A stretch of 50,589 nt of DNA, taken from Pleurotus ostreatus/Saccharomyces cerevisiae fusant (Eukaryota; Opisthokonta). The first letter of the stretch is position 1; every line of letters begins with the position of its first letter. The position numbers and the translations under genes were made by a program. The stretch spans positions 1-50,589 of the forward strand of contig JAMQCK010000144.1 in the NCBI GenBank assembly GCA_024196135.1, read 5' to 3'. This document shows, one piece after another, positions 1-11,793 of the stretch. Below the pieces are notes generated by a model. That model was not told the DNA's origin and did no database searches. It saw only the letters and a program-made list of their open reading frames with translations.

Positions 1-318
1 GATGTACTCCTGCGCGCGGTCGATGTGCGACGGCTCGCGAAAGAAGAGGAATGACCAGAGAGAGGGTGTGGCGAGCGCAATGCTTCGCCAGTGCGAGCAG
101 ACGGCGGACACGGTGAGCTGGAAATTGGAGGCTGGTGCAGGATAGTATTCTGTGTTCGGGCGGAGTAGAAAAGGCGAGTGATGGTAGGGGAAGTCGTAGT
201 TTGCGCCGAGGACGAAGATGCGGGTGAGGAGCTCGACTGGGAGGGAGTGGATGCTTGCTTTCTGCGGGCGATGAGGCGGGATCGGCGGCAGGCGGTGATG
301 GGGGCGCACCTTGACCAT
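1..318 (-). CDS. F-box-like protein, N-terminal fragment cut by window edge
   Basis: A 106-codon open frame starts at the ATG complementary to 316-318 and runs off the left edge. Residues about 26-45 form an F-box-like helix containing LPVELLTRIFVLGANYD. It is followed by a stretch ending in VSAVCSHWRSIALATPSLW, the typical second half of the basidiomycete F-box-like domain (VCxxWRxIAxxTPxLW). Proteins of this family usually carry C-terminal leucine-rich repeats and act as substrate receptors of SCF ubiquitin ligases. The repeats would lie outside the window. No intron is visible in the part present. The substrate is unknown. Confidence 0.8.
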   Translation of the reverse strand, partial: MVKVRPHHRLPPIPPHRPQKASIHSLPVELLTRIFVLGANYDFPYHHSPFLLRPNTEYYPAPASNFQLTVSAVCSHWRSIALATPSLWSFLFFREPSHIDRAQEYI

Positions 319-1372
319 GACGGGCGTAGGCAAGGATGGAAGATTCCGCTCGGCCCTCCAATCGCCCAGCCCTCTATTCTACACGTGATGCGTGACGGCG
401 GCGGCGACCTGCCCTGGGTGCGGGTGACCAAGCCTTCCACGAACGTCGGACGCGAATAGGTCGCCTGCGAAGCTAGCCCTTTACGGAAGAACCTTACGGG
501 AAGCCCTGTCGTTCACTTGCTCACTTCTTCCACGTCTTCCCAAGCTGCAGAAGTCAGCCCATTCATTCTGAAGGGGACATACGGACACGGGTGGCAGGAC
601 TCGACAGGCGCATGCGTCCCCGCTTTCGCATGTCAGACGCGCCTTCTCAGCGAAGCAGGCCACGCAGCAATCCGAGCCAGCCCCTTCCCGGGTTCATTTG
701 CTCTCACGGATCTTGCGTATGCGGTACGATATCTGCGCGAGTGCATTCACTGTCAAAGAGGAATCAGACGCAGTGGCAATGAAGGGACGCACCGCTCAAA
801 GTCCAGCCGAAATGAAGACTTTCCGGGTTGCATAGGTTCGGAAGACTTCCGGGGGTTCCGTTGAACATTGCAGAAAGAGGGCTGCGGTCAAAAGGCTATC
901 CATTCTATGCCTTGACCATCATCATTCATCTAGTCAAGCGGGAGTGCTCCAGTGACCCTTCAGGTGATTGCGGCCCAGTTCAATCGTGTGAGCGAGGCCC
1001 AAGCAATTTAGCCAGGTTTTTGCATGAGAGTCTGCGCGAAGATACAGAGATATGCAGCGCCGATGTTGGGAGTACGGGGAGACCAGTGGATATGACGAAC
1101 AAACGGTTTCTGCTTCTTCGGCAACACCCGGTCACATCATGTCACCACATGTTGAACCTGAAGAGCTCGATGTTTTCGAAAAGATAAAAACGTGGGCTTC
1201 TGAGATGTCCTCAGCTTCTGGGTTCGAAATCCACAGAGACAATCAGGCTACGCAAGAGACACCACAAGTACCAATATTATTCATGAGCGGGGCACGCTGT
1301 AGGATAAATTTAATAATTTACATCCCAACACTTGGCCCATTCGCGAACATGAGAGGCTCGGACGCTCCCCCC
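319..1372. other. Intergenic stretch, no gene recognised
   Basis: About 1 kb between the start of the F-box gene and the 3' end of the thaumatin-like gene. The open frames here (for example 517-864 +, 828-1187 +) have no recognisable domain, mutually overlapping frames and no splice-consistent extension. It probably holds the F-box promoter (nearest the left side) and the 3' UTR of the next gene. Nothing else is seen. Confidence 0.5.
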
Positions 1373-2066
1373 TTAGCAGAAGGTGACCTCGAGGTTGACC
1401 TGAGCGCAAGTTTAGCTCGGCGCTTCAGAGACGAGAACTAAAGGAATACGCACATCGTTCGCCTCGCACTGGACCTGGGCACCGTAGTCGTCGGTGACGT
1501 GGAAGGCCTCGGGGCAGTCGGCGGAGCCGCCTAACAATGTTTGTTAGCCTCCGTGCAGAGGGCAGTGAAGGAATCAAGCTACGCACAAGTCTTGCCCTGG
1601 CCGTCGCAGCCGTTCGAGTACGAGAAGCCGGTCTTGACGGAGTAGGTGTGGGGCGGGATGAGCGAGACGTCGACGCTCGAGCCAGCACCCGGGGAAGTGG
1701 GGTTCTGGAGGGTGAGCTCGAGGAGCGTGCAGCCGTCCGCGCTGCCACCGCAGCTACCGGTCTGGAGGTAGCTGGAGGGGGGCGTTGTTAGCTGATAGGG
1801 GGGAATGAACGGAGAAGGTACTCACGCGATGGCCGCGGAGAGCGGGCCGTTGTGCGTGTAGGAGCCGTCACCGGAGTGCAGCGTCTGGAAGTTCTGCTCG
1901 AGCTGGGGGGTACCAGAACCGCAGCTGCAGGGAAGGCGTCAGAATCCATCTGGGCCAGAAGGAATGGGATAGGAACGCACTTGTTGTGGAAGGTCACGGT
2001 GTGCGACTCGGCAGCGACGAGCGCAGCACCAGCAAAGAAGACAACAGCCTTGACAACAGAGAACAT
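1373..2066 (-). CDS. Secreted thaumatin-like (glycopeptide-type) small protein
   Basis: Four exons and three short introns are visible: exon 1 is 1981-2066, then a long middle part, and the last exon encodes VNLEVTFC and a TAA stop at 1373-1375. The start MFSVVKAVVFFAGAALVAAE is a signal peptide. The mature part has HTVTFHNNCGSGTP, then GSYTHNGPLSAAIAYLQTGS, a Cys-rich middle with LQNPTSPGAGSSVDVSLIPP, and GSADCPEAFHVTDD. This order (TxxN-CGxGTP, NGPLSAAIAYLQTG, CxLxExTLxNPT, VNLxxTFC) is that of the thaumatin-like 'glycopeptide' secreted proteins common in Agaricomycetes. Function of the family is unsettled, with cell-wall or glucan binding suggested. The Cys residues are paired as expected for an extracellular disulfide-rich fold. 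A TATA box lies about 100 bp upstream. Confidence 0.88.
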
Positions 2067-2165
2067 GGCGGATGATTAGAGCGAGAAGAAAGAGACGGCT
2101 GTAGGGTGCGGTAGAGAAGCTGAGAGACGAGACGAACTGAGGATCCTCCTTCCCCAGCCACCCAT

Positions 2166-2173
2166 CTTATATA
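2166..2173 (-). promoter_or_regulatory. TATA box of the thaumatin-like gene
   Basis: TATATAAG on the minus strand, 100 bp before the start codon at 2066. Secreted-protein genes in this window repeatedly show this motif at 50-100 bp upstream. Confidence 0.6.
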
Positions 2174-2871
2174 CCCCCTCGACGCCCCCGCACTGCACCA
2201 GTGCTCTCTCGCGTTACGGCTAATTCTGCAAGTCAGCGACAATGGCCAGCTAGCCCGTCCTGATCAGCGGCAGTGACCGCCCTGCCGCGTCCGCCCCCAC
2301 TCGCGCATGCTGGTTAACATCACGACGCCGAGTGGAGCGAGGAATATAGCAGCGAGCATAGAGTAGGCTTCCCCGCTGCGGGACGGCAGCGAGCGAAACA
2401 GCAGGAGCGCAGCGCGAAACGAACATCCGGCTTGCGGCCGCGACGGCCAGCACTTTGCTGAGGAGCTCCCGCCGTCGTACCTCGGCAGCCTGGCACCGAA
2501 GGGATGTTCTGGCCGTCGGAAATGGCTCCCTCGCTGCGAGTTGGTGTTGTCGAGGTGCTGGGGTAATTTAGATTTGTGCGTAAGCGCGGGATGTTTGACG
2601 ATCCTTCAATTGTGCGCAAGGCCCGGTCTCCGGGTGATCTGCGGTCAAGCACAGCAAATGAGAAAGCGAGCGCCGAGGTCAGAAATTGAAAGATGTAGTG
2701 CTTGCATAGTCAAGTACTATAGTAAGCCTGCTACGCGAGAGTTGGAACAGCAGAAAGTTGAAGAGGATCTGCGGAAGGCGGTGGTGTTCCCGTGACCATC
2801 AACCTTGACACGCATTGTCACACCTCTAAGGTTTCCGGGATCGCACCGGCCAAAGGGTGAAAGGGAAGATG
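2174..2871. other. Intergenic stretch, no gene recognised
   Basis: Upstream DNA of the thaumatin-like gene. The frames at 2250-2453 (-), 2320-2652 (-) and 2541-2795 (+) have no recognisable domain and no matching splice sites. No repeat or RNA gene was seen. Confidence 0.45.
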
Positions 2872-3233
2872 TCAGACAGCGGAACGAGCCTCACGCAGAG
2901 TGACCTTGTCCAAGGGACGCTCCGCGCGGGTCATAGTCGCTTCTAGATCGATATTTCGAATATTCATACTTATGGCCATGGCGTGAAATTGCCCACGAAG
3001 AGCGCACCGAGGCCATCCGAAGCATTCGAACGAAATGGCAGGAGAAATAGTGAAATCCTGTGCAAAGGAACTTACGGCGTGCATTCACGGGCATCGAGGC
3101 CGAGAAGGCGGTTGTCTTTTGCGGTTGACTTTCTCTTTTTGAGCTCGCTACCTGTAAGAAAGTCAGCGCGGCTATATGGTATTGTGCTCAAGCTACTCAC
3201 CTCGCTTTGCATTATCGAAGCAAGCGCATTCAT
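2872..3233 (-). CDS. Possible small gene, about 59 aa, three exons
   Basis: A splice-consistent model is: exon 1 3201-3233 (MNALASIMQSE), a GTGAGT...ACAG intron, exon 2 3076-3151 (begins VASSKRESQPQK, ends SMPVNAR), a GTAAGT donor at 3075, an acceptor near 2942, and a last exon ending TRAERPLDKVTLREARSAV with a TGA at 2872. Total is about 59 residues, basic, without a recognised domain. It starts 37 nt downstream of the stop of the GCFC gene on the same strand, which is very tight. It could instead be part of that gene's 3' UTR. The second intron (about 134 nt) is the weakest part of the model. Confidence 0.33.
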
Positions 3234-3269
3234 GTCAGTACATTGTGCATACGTCTCGACTCATCCTCA

Positions 3270-6059
3270 TTATCCTAGCCTTGCCCGCAACCCTGCCGAC
3301 ACCAACTCCTTCGGCAACATATCCCTCACCTGCAAACTAATCAGCGTCCCTTCGCCAGATCATTGAACAATTTGCTCACCTTCCCTGCGAAATCAGCGCC
3401 GCCAACCTCCCATCCTCCTTCCGCCGCGTACAAAATCACACCCTCCACCAATCTCTCCACCAACGCGCCGACGCCAAACCGCTCCTCAGTATACCGCCGC
3501 CAGCGTAGTATGTTCTGTAGGAGCTTGACGTGGCGAGCGATGTAGCGCCTGCGCGCGGGGATTGCCTCCGGGTCGAAGGGCCGGGAATATCCGTGAGCTT
3601 TGTACTGGACGAGCAAGCCCTCGGCAGAGGCGACGGCGCGTTGGAAGACGGTTATGACGGCCTTCTGGAGGATCTGGAAAGGAGCGGTCAGACATAGAAA
3701 GAAAGTGAGGGATAATGATGAAGTACTTGCCTGCAATTTGATGCTATCCGGTTCAATGCTCGCCTCGACTTCCTCCGCCAAGTCGATGACCCGGCGAACG
3801 TGCTTTTCCGAGTACGCATCGAACGCACCACCCTCAAGCACCTTCGCCAGGCGTGGAATGACCGCGGTGGTAATCATCGACGACACCAAATCACCATCCG
3901 GACCCAGGTCGCGGGACTCCACCTCCCCCTCCCCTGGCCGCGCGTACTCGTATAGACCCTTGTACCATTTGAAAGCGTCGAGGCTGCGCGAGTTCTAAGA
4001 ATGAGGCGTGAGGACATGTACGGCATAATTGAGATGGGAACCAAAACACTTACCTCGACAGGATCCCAGTCGGCCATCTCTAACCTCACCCAGAACTCCC
4101 AAGCGCTAACCACGCCCAGCCCACCCCACGCGCCGACATAGCTATCCGCATAGTGCTCGCGCCAACTGCCCCACCGGCCCCTCCCAGGATCACGGAACTC
4201 CTCCGCGCGTACGTCCGCCAGCACCTCCCTCCGGCTCTTCTTCAGGCTTGCCACAGCGTCGTCGTACGCATTTGCATCCTCCTCTGGCAAGGACGAGTCT
4301 GTGGAGTAGCCCTCCTCATCGTTCTGGATAGATGTATCCCGGATGTGTCGTCGCTGCCGCCGTGTGAGGCGCGTAGTGCGACGCGACTGGCGATCGGATT
4401 TGGCGGAGGGCTCTTCGGTGGTTTGGGGGATTGGGCCAAGAAAGGTGGCGAGGTCGTCAATGTCTTCCTCTTGTCTGCGCTTGGCAATGATACCTGAACG
4501 CTCTTTGAGGAGGACAAGTTGATCCTCTTCGACGCGCTCGAGGGCTGGGTACTGAAGATCATAGTCAGATTGCGCGAACGAGAAATATGAGCAGAAAAGA
4601 CCTGCCTTTTCGTCCAAGAACCCAGCCACGCTTTCCACCCATTCCCTGAACTCATCAAACCACGCTCGCTTCGCCTCTGCGCGCTCGACCATCTCGCGCA
4701 TCTCCTTCTCTCGCTCCTCTATCTCGTCTCGCTCCTTTGCGACAGCGTTGAGAGCAGAAGTAGTAGAAGCATGAGACGCAGTCAATTGTGAAAGCTGCTG
4801 CGTCAGCCGCGCGAGTGCCGGCGCTAGTGTCGGTATGGGCGTGGATGGAGGTACTAGAAGACGGTCAGTATATGCTCAGAGCACACGGTGATATCGAAAC
4901 ATACTTGGTGCAGGCTTATAGACCGCCTTGGCCGGTTTCCCAGGAACGTCAGTAGGCAGCTGTCCGCCTCTTCGTATCTGCTCTTGCTCCCACTCCATGG
5001 CCTCTTCGTCTTCTTCCTCCCTGAAGCAAAGTTAGTCAACGCTCTTTTGTGGCGCTAAGTGCTTACGCGTCAGCAATCAGCTCTTGAATGTCCTCTCGTC
5101 GTTTCGCGGCTTCGGCTTTGCGGGACTTCTTACCGAGCGCGATGCGGTCTTTCGCGCTCGTATACTCGGCGAACTCTGCCAGACAGTCAACCATTAACTT
5201 GGCAAGTTTTTTGTCCATAACTCACCATCGTCCCCTTCACCTAGATCATCCTCCTCTCGCATAAGCCGGCTTGTTGGGTGGGGGCCTTGGTACTCGGCTT
5301 CTCGCTGCACCAACGACAGCGAGATGAAGTCCTCGTCAGCAGGCTGCCCAGTCTTGCGCGAGCGCTCTCGTCGCTCCTTCGCGGCCTTAACCGTTGACTC
5401 GATCGGAATCAGTGGTGCGGGCTCTGCATGCTCTCGTCAGTAACTAAGTAAAACCAGCTTTTGGGTAGTGCACGCACCTGCGGGCTCGTCTAAAGCATCC
5501 ACGTCAATAACAGACACTGTCATATCGGTCGAGTCCACGTCCATAGCCATCTCGGGATCAACATCCGTGGCGAAGGTTGGGCGCGCCGTGGGGGTGTTTG
5601 CCTTGAGCTCATTCAGGTAGTTCTGGTCGTACTTGGGAGCCGAGCTCTGAGGAGTTATTGATGCTTGGTCTAAATTGGGTGGAAGAGCACTTCTGCGTAC
5701 ACGTCAGCCCGCGTTGCGTATGAGGAGGGGATGATACACACTTGTTGCCGTGCGATAGCTTCTGACTGAGCTTGGACTTTTTGACCTTGAACTCCGTCCC
5801 TTCACTTTCCTGTGAGTACCATGAATATCGTGAACATGGTCGTATACGGAGTACACACCTGTTCCTCCGCCCCAAAGCTCAGCGGCGTCTTCACCTTCGC
5901 CTTCTTTGCCTGTTTCTTCAATTTCGTTGCGATCGCGCTGGGGGATTCGGCCCCCGCACCGTCCTCATCTCCCGCGGCTTTCACGGTGTCATCCGCCGCC
6001 ACCTCACTCAGCCTTGGCTTGAACGCGGGCTTGGGACCCTTCTTCTTGAACAACGACAT
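3270..6059 (-). CDS. GCFC / PAXBP1-like splicing-associated factor
   Basis: Multi-exon gene, about ten exons with short introns. Exon 1 (5859-6059) starts MSLFKKKGPKPAFKPRLSE, exon 2 is 5742-5809 and carries FKVKKSKLSQKLSHGNK, and exon 3 contains PKYDQNYLNELKANTPT, a hallmark of the GCF/PAXBP1/Ntr2-type N-terminus. The middle has an acidic and basic linker and a predicted coiled coil (AVAKERDEIEEREKEMREMV). The C-terminal half contains RRQRRHIRD, RGRWGSWREHYADSYVGAW and WEFWVRLEMADWDPVE, the GCFC domain. It ends VRDMLPKELVSAGLRARLG, TAA at 3270-3272. Family members act in the nucleus with the intron-lariat spliceosome (Ntr1/Prp43-like complexes) or as chromatin adaptors. Its 5' end faces the SUMO-like-domain gene across 93 bp, so the two probably share a promoter. 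Confidence 0.85.
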
Positions 6060-6152
6060 GACGGAAGGAGGAAACAGAGGCGCGTATGTTCCCACGTGTG
6101 ATCAGCGGGGGGTTGTGCGATTGCTGACTTTCTGATCTTGTCCCGAACCGTC
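6060..6152. promoter_or_regulatory. Short divergent promoter region
   Basis: Only 93 bp separate the start codons of the GCFC gene (-) and the SUMO-like-domain gene (+). No TATA box is visible, as expected for paired housekeeping genes. Confidence 0.55.
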
Positions 6153-7963
6153 ATGCCGCCCCGTCCGCGACCCAAGCCCCGTCCCAAGCCTGCACCTGCG
6201 GCCTCGTCGTCGACTAGCAAACCGCAAGATGAAGACGAGTTCTTCATCAAGCATCGCTCGGACAAGATGTGGACGCAGCTGAACAAGCTGAGCGAGAAAG
6301 GTGCGGTGGCGCGCATACGGAGCTATGCAGCACTAGTAAGACGATATATAGAGGAAAAGGAAAATCAGTCTCGCGACAGCAGTGATGAGGAAGATGAGGA
6401 AGCCTCCCCCCGGAAGCGCAAGAAGCGTACAAAGGCCCCGGACGGCGACTACACGCGCCCGAAGTGGGAGCGCGACAAGTCCGCGCTGAGGTGTGTCTAC
6501 CGTGCGGCTTGCGCCAATATATGTTTACCCATCGCAGAATCTTGTCAGAAGGTCTCAGCGATGATGATAGCAGCGACTCGGGTATTGAGATCGTTGGGGA
6601 GAGCGGCCCGAGCAATACGCAGGGCAAGCGCAAGCGGCAGGATTCGAGGGCGCGTAGTCGATCGAAGTCGCTCACTCCCCCACCGATGTTATCACGCGAA
6701 CGCTTAGAGGCAGCGCGGAAGATCATCAGGTGCGTATACAAGCCCTCCGTTGTCCTCCTATCCTCGTTTGCAAAGTTGTGGTCTCAATCGCCCAGCACAT
6801 CTCCGATCTCCCCTCTATACCCCCTCCCCCGCATATACTCACCTCCTTCATTCTAGACAAACCTTTGACGCAACCCGTCGCCCCACCTCACCCTCCCAAG
6901 ATGACGATGACGATGACCTCGATGCCGACCTGACCACCGATACCATCGTACTCGACCCTGAGCTGGCGAAGGCTGCTAAAGCCGCCAAAGCTCGAGCGGC
7001 GTCACGCGCATCTTCAGCGACTCCCTTTGATGGGCCAGAGGATAAGGTCACCATCTCAGTGACATGGCAGCCGCATCCGAAGGACCCTCAAGGCAGGTCG
7101 GAGGCGTTCAACTTTGAGGTAGAGAGGGTAAGTTCTGTTTTTCAATGGTCCATTAGTCGTACGGTGACGCTCACGACACCCTCAGCACAAACCTCTACGC
7201 GAGGTCTTCGAGAGCGTTGCGGATGAAATGGGTATCCTTTCCAGCAAGTTATACATGACACATCAAGGCGTCCGCATCTTTGGGTCCGTAACAGCGAACT
7301 ACCTAAAGGTCGGGAAGGCGGCGTCATTAGGTGAGTACTTGACCTATAGACCATCTTTCCAGCGTGCTCTTATACGCGCTCTTGGTGCTGACTCCGCCCT
7401 TAGTTGCTTGTGAGAAAGCTACTTACGAGTATCTACGGGAGCAAGAAGAAATCCAGCGCCGCAGCTCTGTCCACCCCCCATCCGACAACGAGCGCGACGA
7501 CTCAGACGACGATATCCTCGTAATTCATGATGGCTCCGACGACGACGCACCTGGCCCGCGCCCGTCCTCTCCCACCTACACCTCTGGCTCTACCACCCGT
7601 CCTTCCTCCAATTCTGCTCCTCACACCAAAGCTACCACACCCGCCCCCGACGAGGACGAGGACGACGAGAAGTTCAAGATCATCCTCCGCTCTTCATCCT
7701 TCCCCGACGTCCCGCTCACGGTGCGGCCCACGACTACCTGCGGTGCCATCATACGGGCCTTCCTCAAGAAAGTCGGTGTGGCGGACCAGTATCCGAACGC
7801 TGGCATCGCGCAGCCGGAGGCGCCGAAGAAGGGCAGGGGAAGGAATGCCGCTGCCGTCAAGGACCCGCATCTTGAGATAGACGGGGACAAGATGGCACAT
7901 ACGGCGCCTATTGACGAGGCAGGGTTAGATGATGGGGATGTGGTGGACGTGCATGGGTTATAA
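6153..7963 (+). CDS. Rad60/Esc2/NIP45-type protein with two SUMO-like domains
   Basis: Starts MPPRPRPKPRPKPAPAASS. Spliced exons join through GTGTGT...CGCAG (after 6493), GTGCGT...TTCTAG (after 6730), GTAAGT (after 7128) and a GTGAGT intron near 7331. The N-terminus is basic and acidic with a nuclear-localisation-like PRKRKKRTK and SIM-like acidic stretches (SDSGIEIVGES, DDILVIHDGSDDD). A first SUMO-like domain spans KVTISVTWQPHP to YLKVGKAAS, and a second C-terminal one spans KFKIILRSSSFPDVPLTV to DDGDVVDVHGL, followed by TAA at 7961-7963. Tandem SUMO-like domains define Rad60/Esc2/NIP45, which promote genome stability and interact with Ubc9. The last domain ends without a processable GG tail, as in the family. 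The start was taken at 6153 because the in-frame codon at 6138 is TTG. Confidence 0.85.
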
Positions 7964-8172
7964 GTGACGAGCATCGACCAAAGCTTGTCCATTTCCACAT
8001 GTTGTCGCCAGCACCTGGTTTCCTACTTATTTCGCTTTGTGCTCACTGCGGCTTCAAATCGCTTGTGGACTTTCTATGTTCGCGATTCTGTTCCTTCGCA
8101 CACCGATACCTTATTACAACCTTGGTATACTACAACAATCGATTACTTCAGGCATCCGGAGGCATCTATCGC

Positions 8173-8891
8173 TTACACCGCGAGCAGCTCCTTGAGCTTG
8201 CCAGCCCGGTGGGCGGCCTGGGTGTCGTCGTTACCACCGATGTGCTGCTTCTCTGAAGTACGCGAGTATGAATAAGCGAAAAATCGCCACGATGAAGGCA
8301 TCAAGTACTTACTGACAAAGATGTTCGGGACAGTGTGCTGTCCGGTCTTGTCCTCGAGCGCGTCCTGGATCGTGGACCCGTCCTCAAGTTGGTCGAGCCT
8401 GGAGACAAAAGTCATGAGTACTTGCAGTGGGTATAATCAAGGCAATGGGCTAGGGAAGGGATATATTCGAGGTCGTATGGGCAGGAGGTTCGCGATGAGA
8501 GCGATGAGAGCGAGAGGACGATGTACGCACTCGACGATCTCAATATCCTGATCTGCGTACTCCTTCTGGAGCAGGCTCTTCGCGCTGCGGCAGTACGGAC
8601 AGTATGACTTCGAGAACACCGTGATCGTGTGCTCGTTCACGAGCGACTGGGATACGCGTCAGCGAATCAGCTTTGAGAATCAGGTTAAGCGCCCAAGGGC
8701 GAGATGCCGAGGGATGTCAACGAGTACGCCTGGGCGAGACCAGAGTAGATACAACGAAGACTGGCAGGGTCCCGTGTACCACCTCGTACCCGATGGGTAT
8801 AGATATGACCTCAACGAGCACTCACATCAATGTACTCTTGAACAGACACGCCTTCGGGAACGCCCTTCGTTCTGGATGAGTTGGTGCCCAT
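8173..8891 (-). CDS. Dithiol glutaredoxin (CPYC type)
   Basis: Four exons: one ending QEYID (start codon 8889-8891), one with SLVNEHTITVFSKSYCPYCR, one with LDQLEDGSTIQDALEDKTGQ then HTVPNIF, and one with VKKQHIGGNDDTQAAHRAGK to LLAV, TAA at 8173-8175. The active site is CPYC, followed by KSLLQKEYADQDIEIVE, the TVPNIF cis-proline motif and the HIGGNDD glutathione-binding turn. About 104 residues is the usual length of cytosolic class I glutaredoxins. It reduces protein or glutathione mixed disulfides using glutathione. No targeting peptide is evident. All three junctions restore the family sequence exactly, which supports the model. Confidence 0.92.
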
Positions 8892-9486
8892 ATCGCCTTT
8901 GTGTGTTCGTTGGTGGGAGAGAAGGAGAAGATGGAGGTTCCGGTTAAGAGCTTACGGTGCCCGAGCGGCGATTGTTCAGCGGTGTAAGCTGTCAGGTGAC
9001 GTCAGAATAGGTTATCCCACGTGAATCTGGCGTGATCGCGGGCAGTGAAACTTTGGGCAGACAAATATTTGTTCGTTTGGAGTTCGGCTTGGGGACAGAC
9101 ATAGCTGCGCTTGTGAGGATCACTGTCTTCATTGTGTGTTTACAAGACTATATACCTATATACCAAAATAATGTACAATTGAACAACGAATTCGAAGGTA
9201 TTCTAAGGAGCGTCGCTAGAAGTCCCTGGAGGCTGCAGCAGCGAAGGAGCGTACGAGGGCACGAAGCACAATCGGAACGCAAATGAGAGGCAGATAGCGT
9301 GTAGACAGGGACGCCGGGTCCAAGGGTAGGGCATAGAGCCCGATACAGCCTATAGTCGCGCTACAAGAGACAAATCGGATACAAAAACAAAACTGTCCAA
9401 GATGTCAGCCCTTGGGCGTAGCAAGGGACGGGAAAAAGAAAATGAATCTGCTAGCACCCATCTTTCTTTGCCGGTTACGGCCAGGG
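8892..9486. other. Intergenic stretch between glutaredoxin and membrane-protein gene
   Basis: Holds the glutaredoxin promoter and the 3' UTR of the next minus-strand gene. The frame at 9032-9286 (+) has no domain. AT-rich around 9140-9190. Nothing else is seen. Confidence 0.45.
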
Positions 9487-11207
9487 TCACCTGAATGACT
9501 CGACGATCGCGTACACCATCCACGCTAGTCCACCAAGGCTCGCAGGTAGCAGTACACCGCAAACCAGAACATCCCACACCAAACGCCGCTTCAGCAGCTT
9601 GAGCTGCAGCGCGAGTTCCTTCCGCTGCAACAGCGCCGACTCGTCGGGCGTCAGGGGCGAGTGAGCACCGTCCGTAGACCCTGGCAGCGCGCGGGGCGTC
9701 TGCGGCGCGACGATGGCCATTGGGCGCTTGATGAAGTGCGTCGTGATGTGTAAGATGGCGGGGAGGAAGTACATCGGAAGAGCGACGAGCACCAGGAGTG
9801 AGTCATTGAGCGGCCAGCGGAGAGGAACGAGCGCGACGACGGCGATCGCGATAACAGTGAGCGCGCGGGAGACAACGGACGCGGGCGGCAGGGCACGGCG
9901 GAGCGATGCGGGTGTAGGGAATGCGAGGGTAGGAATGGATGTGAGGATGAGGGGAATACCAAGATATAGGGAGAGCGCGCCAGTGAACGCGATGACAGGG
10001 TCAGGCGAGAATGTCATGCGAGCAGCTTTACGCTCAACCCCAGCGACGAGCGCGGCAATAGGCAGAGTGAGGCCAAGGGAGAAGATCATGGCAAGGGCAG
10101 ATAGCACCTTGAACGAACTCCACTGGAAGTGGAAGCGCGGCTTCTTCGTGCTGATGCCGGCATCGGATGTTGTCGATGTGGAGGTAGGGAGGCGGAAGTG
10201 TACGTGGTGCCGCGGCTTCACTTTGAGAGAGGCGTACAGGGAGAGTAGGGGGCCAGGCGTGGTTGCGTAGGCAAGGAGTGGGATAGATAGGGGGTTGTAG
10301 AGGACGCCAAGTTGTTGTGGCTCCACGGGCCCGGTCGAGTGGGTGAAGGAGTAGCACTGAAGGGAGAACCAAACGATGTAGCTGATGATAGAAAGCACGG
10401 TCGTCGACTTGACGGTCTTGCTGGCGACGTTTGCAGGGTACATGACGAAGGGGACGACGGCGCAGGTCAGGAGCATGGTGATAAGGATGGGGTGGATGGT
10501 GATGGTGCTAAGCAGGCATATGGCGGATTCTGTGTGTTTGTGAGTACTCCCCCACGGTCCAGCGCCAGGTCTCACTTACCTCGCACATAGACGCCCGCCA
10601 TGAGCACGCCCACAATCCACCTGCATATCCTGAGCACGCTCTCGATCCTCCTATATCGCCGCCGCGCGAGCGTCGAACCGCGCGTGCTGGAGAACGCATG
10701 GATGATGAGCCTGCCGATGTCCCCCTTCGCGCCCTTCCAGTAGTAGCGCGTGAGCATGTACCACACATGGCGCGCGATCATGGAGAGCGCGGCGCAGGCG
10801 ACGACGGAGGTGACGCGCCTGCTGAGCGTCGTGCCCGCCGTCGCGGGGAGGAGCAGCGCGCCGAGCTTGAGGCCGGGGGACAGCAGGTAGACGAACGTCA
10901 TGAAGGGCGAGACGGCGGGCTGGCCCTGGGGGACGCCATCGTCGTCCTCGTCCTCGTCCTCCCCCGAGGAATCGTACGCGAAATCGAAGCCCGTGTCCCG
11001 TTCTTCCTCGTCGTCGTGCACGAGGATGAGCGCGGCCGTCGAGTCCGAGGGGTCGAAGCCTGGGGACGCTGGGGGACTCGAGCCGCCCGAGTGGGTATCG
11101 GAGGTGTCGAGGGGCGGGAGGTCGCCGCGCCCCCTCCGCGGCTGATCGAAAGCTGGCGCTTCCTCCTCATCGCGCGGTTCTGTGGATATGGACACACGTT
11201 CGGACAT
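9487..11207 (-). CDS. Multi-span membrane protein, unknown function
   Basis: Two exons. Exon 1 runs from MSERVSISTEPRDEEEAP (ATG at 11205-11207) to GVLMAGVYVR, and a GTAAGT...ACACAG intron (about 10527-10577) joins it to ESAICLLSTITIHPI. The first about 125 residues are acidic and disordered (DSSGEDEDEDDD). Then come roughly ten hydrophobic segments, for example SPFMTFVYLLSPGLKLGALL, VTSVVACAALSMIARHVWY, HPILITMLLTCAVVPFVMY, SVVSRALTVIAIAVVALV and WDVLVCGVLLPASLGGLAW. A cytoplasmic loop near the C-terminus holds ESALLQRKELALQLKLLKRR. Total about 555 residues. The arrangement resembles a fungal transporter-like protein with an acidic N-tail, but I recognise no family signature and do not assign a substrate. 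Confidence 0.75.
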
Positions 11208-11793
11208 GGTGGAGAGCGTACTGAGATGCGAGACTGCTGCCAGAGCTGGGTTCCATCCAAAGGGAATGCCGAGACAAGAGAAATTGAATTGCTGCGCCGG
11301 ACCTGAGCCTGGACAGGCACGTGGTGGACCCACAACTAATGTCTCAAGCTCTTTCCAGGTCCCACGTACCGCTCCGATTCGCGAGAGCAGAAGGTAGAAA
11401 AAACGCGCGGCTGGAGATGAGCGTCAGAACCAAGGAAGGCTACATTATTTCGCGCGACTCCCAAGTCGTTTCGACAATTGCCTATTTCGGCAACAAAGGA
11501 CTTTCGGTGCTTGCCGATACGCCCTCCTTTCAATTATTAATTGAAGTACAGTCAATAAAGGCCGCAGCACCATGCTTGCATCGTGTACGATGCCATATCG
11601 CATGGTGGCAACCTTGAGACGACTTGCCCCGGAAACCCCGCATCAAGAGGACCACACACATCTTTCTCATAGACTACACGTCGTTGGACCTTTTCATGAT
11701 ACCCAAGAAGGACATTTATCAAGGTAGACAATGCCGCATCTATTTCATAACCCATGAAAGACCCTCCCCATTGGTGTAAGTCTTCAGACATTA
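11208..11793. other. Intergenic stretch, no gene recognised
   Basis: 586 bp upstream of the membrane-protein gene and downstream of the Cet1-type gene, same strand. The frames here (11321-11617 +, 11552-11806 -) show no domain. Confidence 0.45.

Noticed and set aside
517..1441. Plus-strand frames 517-864, 828-1187 and 1052-1441
   Set aside because: No domain, overlapping each other, and the last overlaps the 3' end of the thaumatin-like gene.
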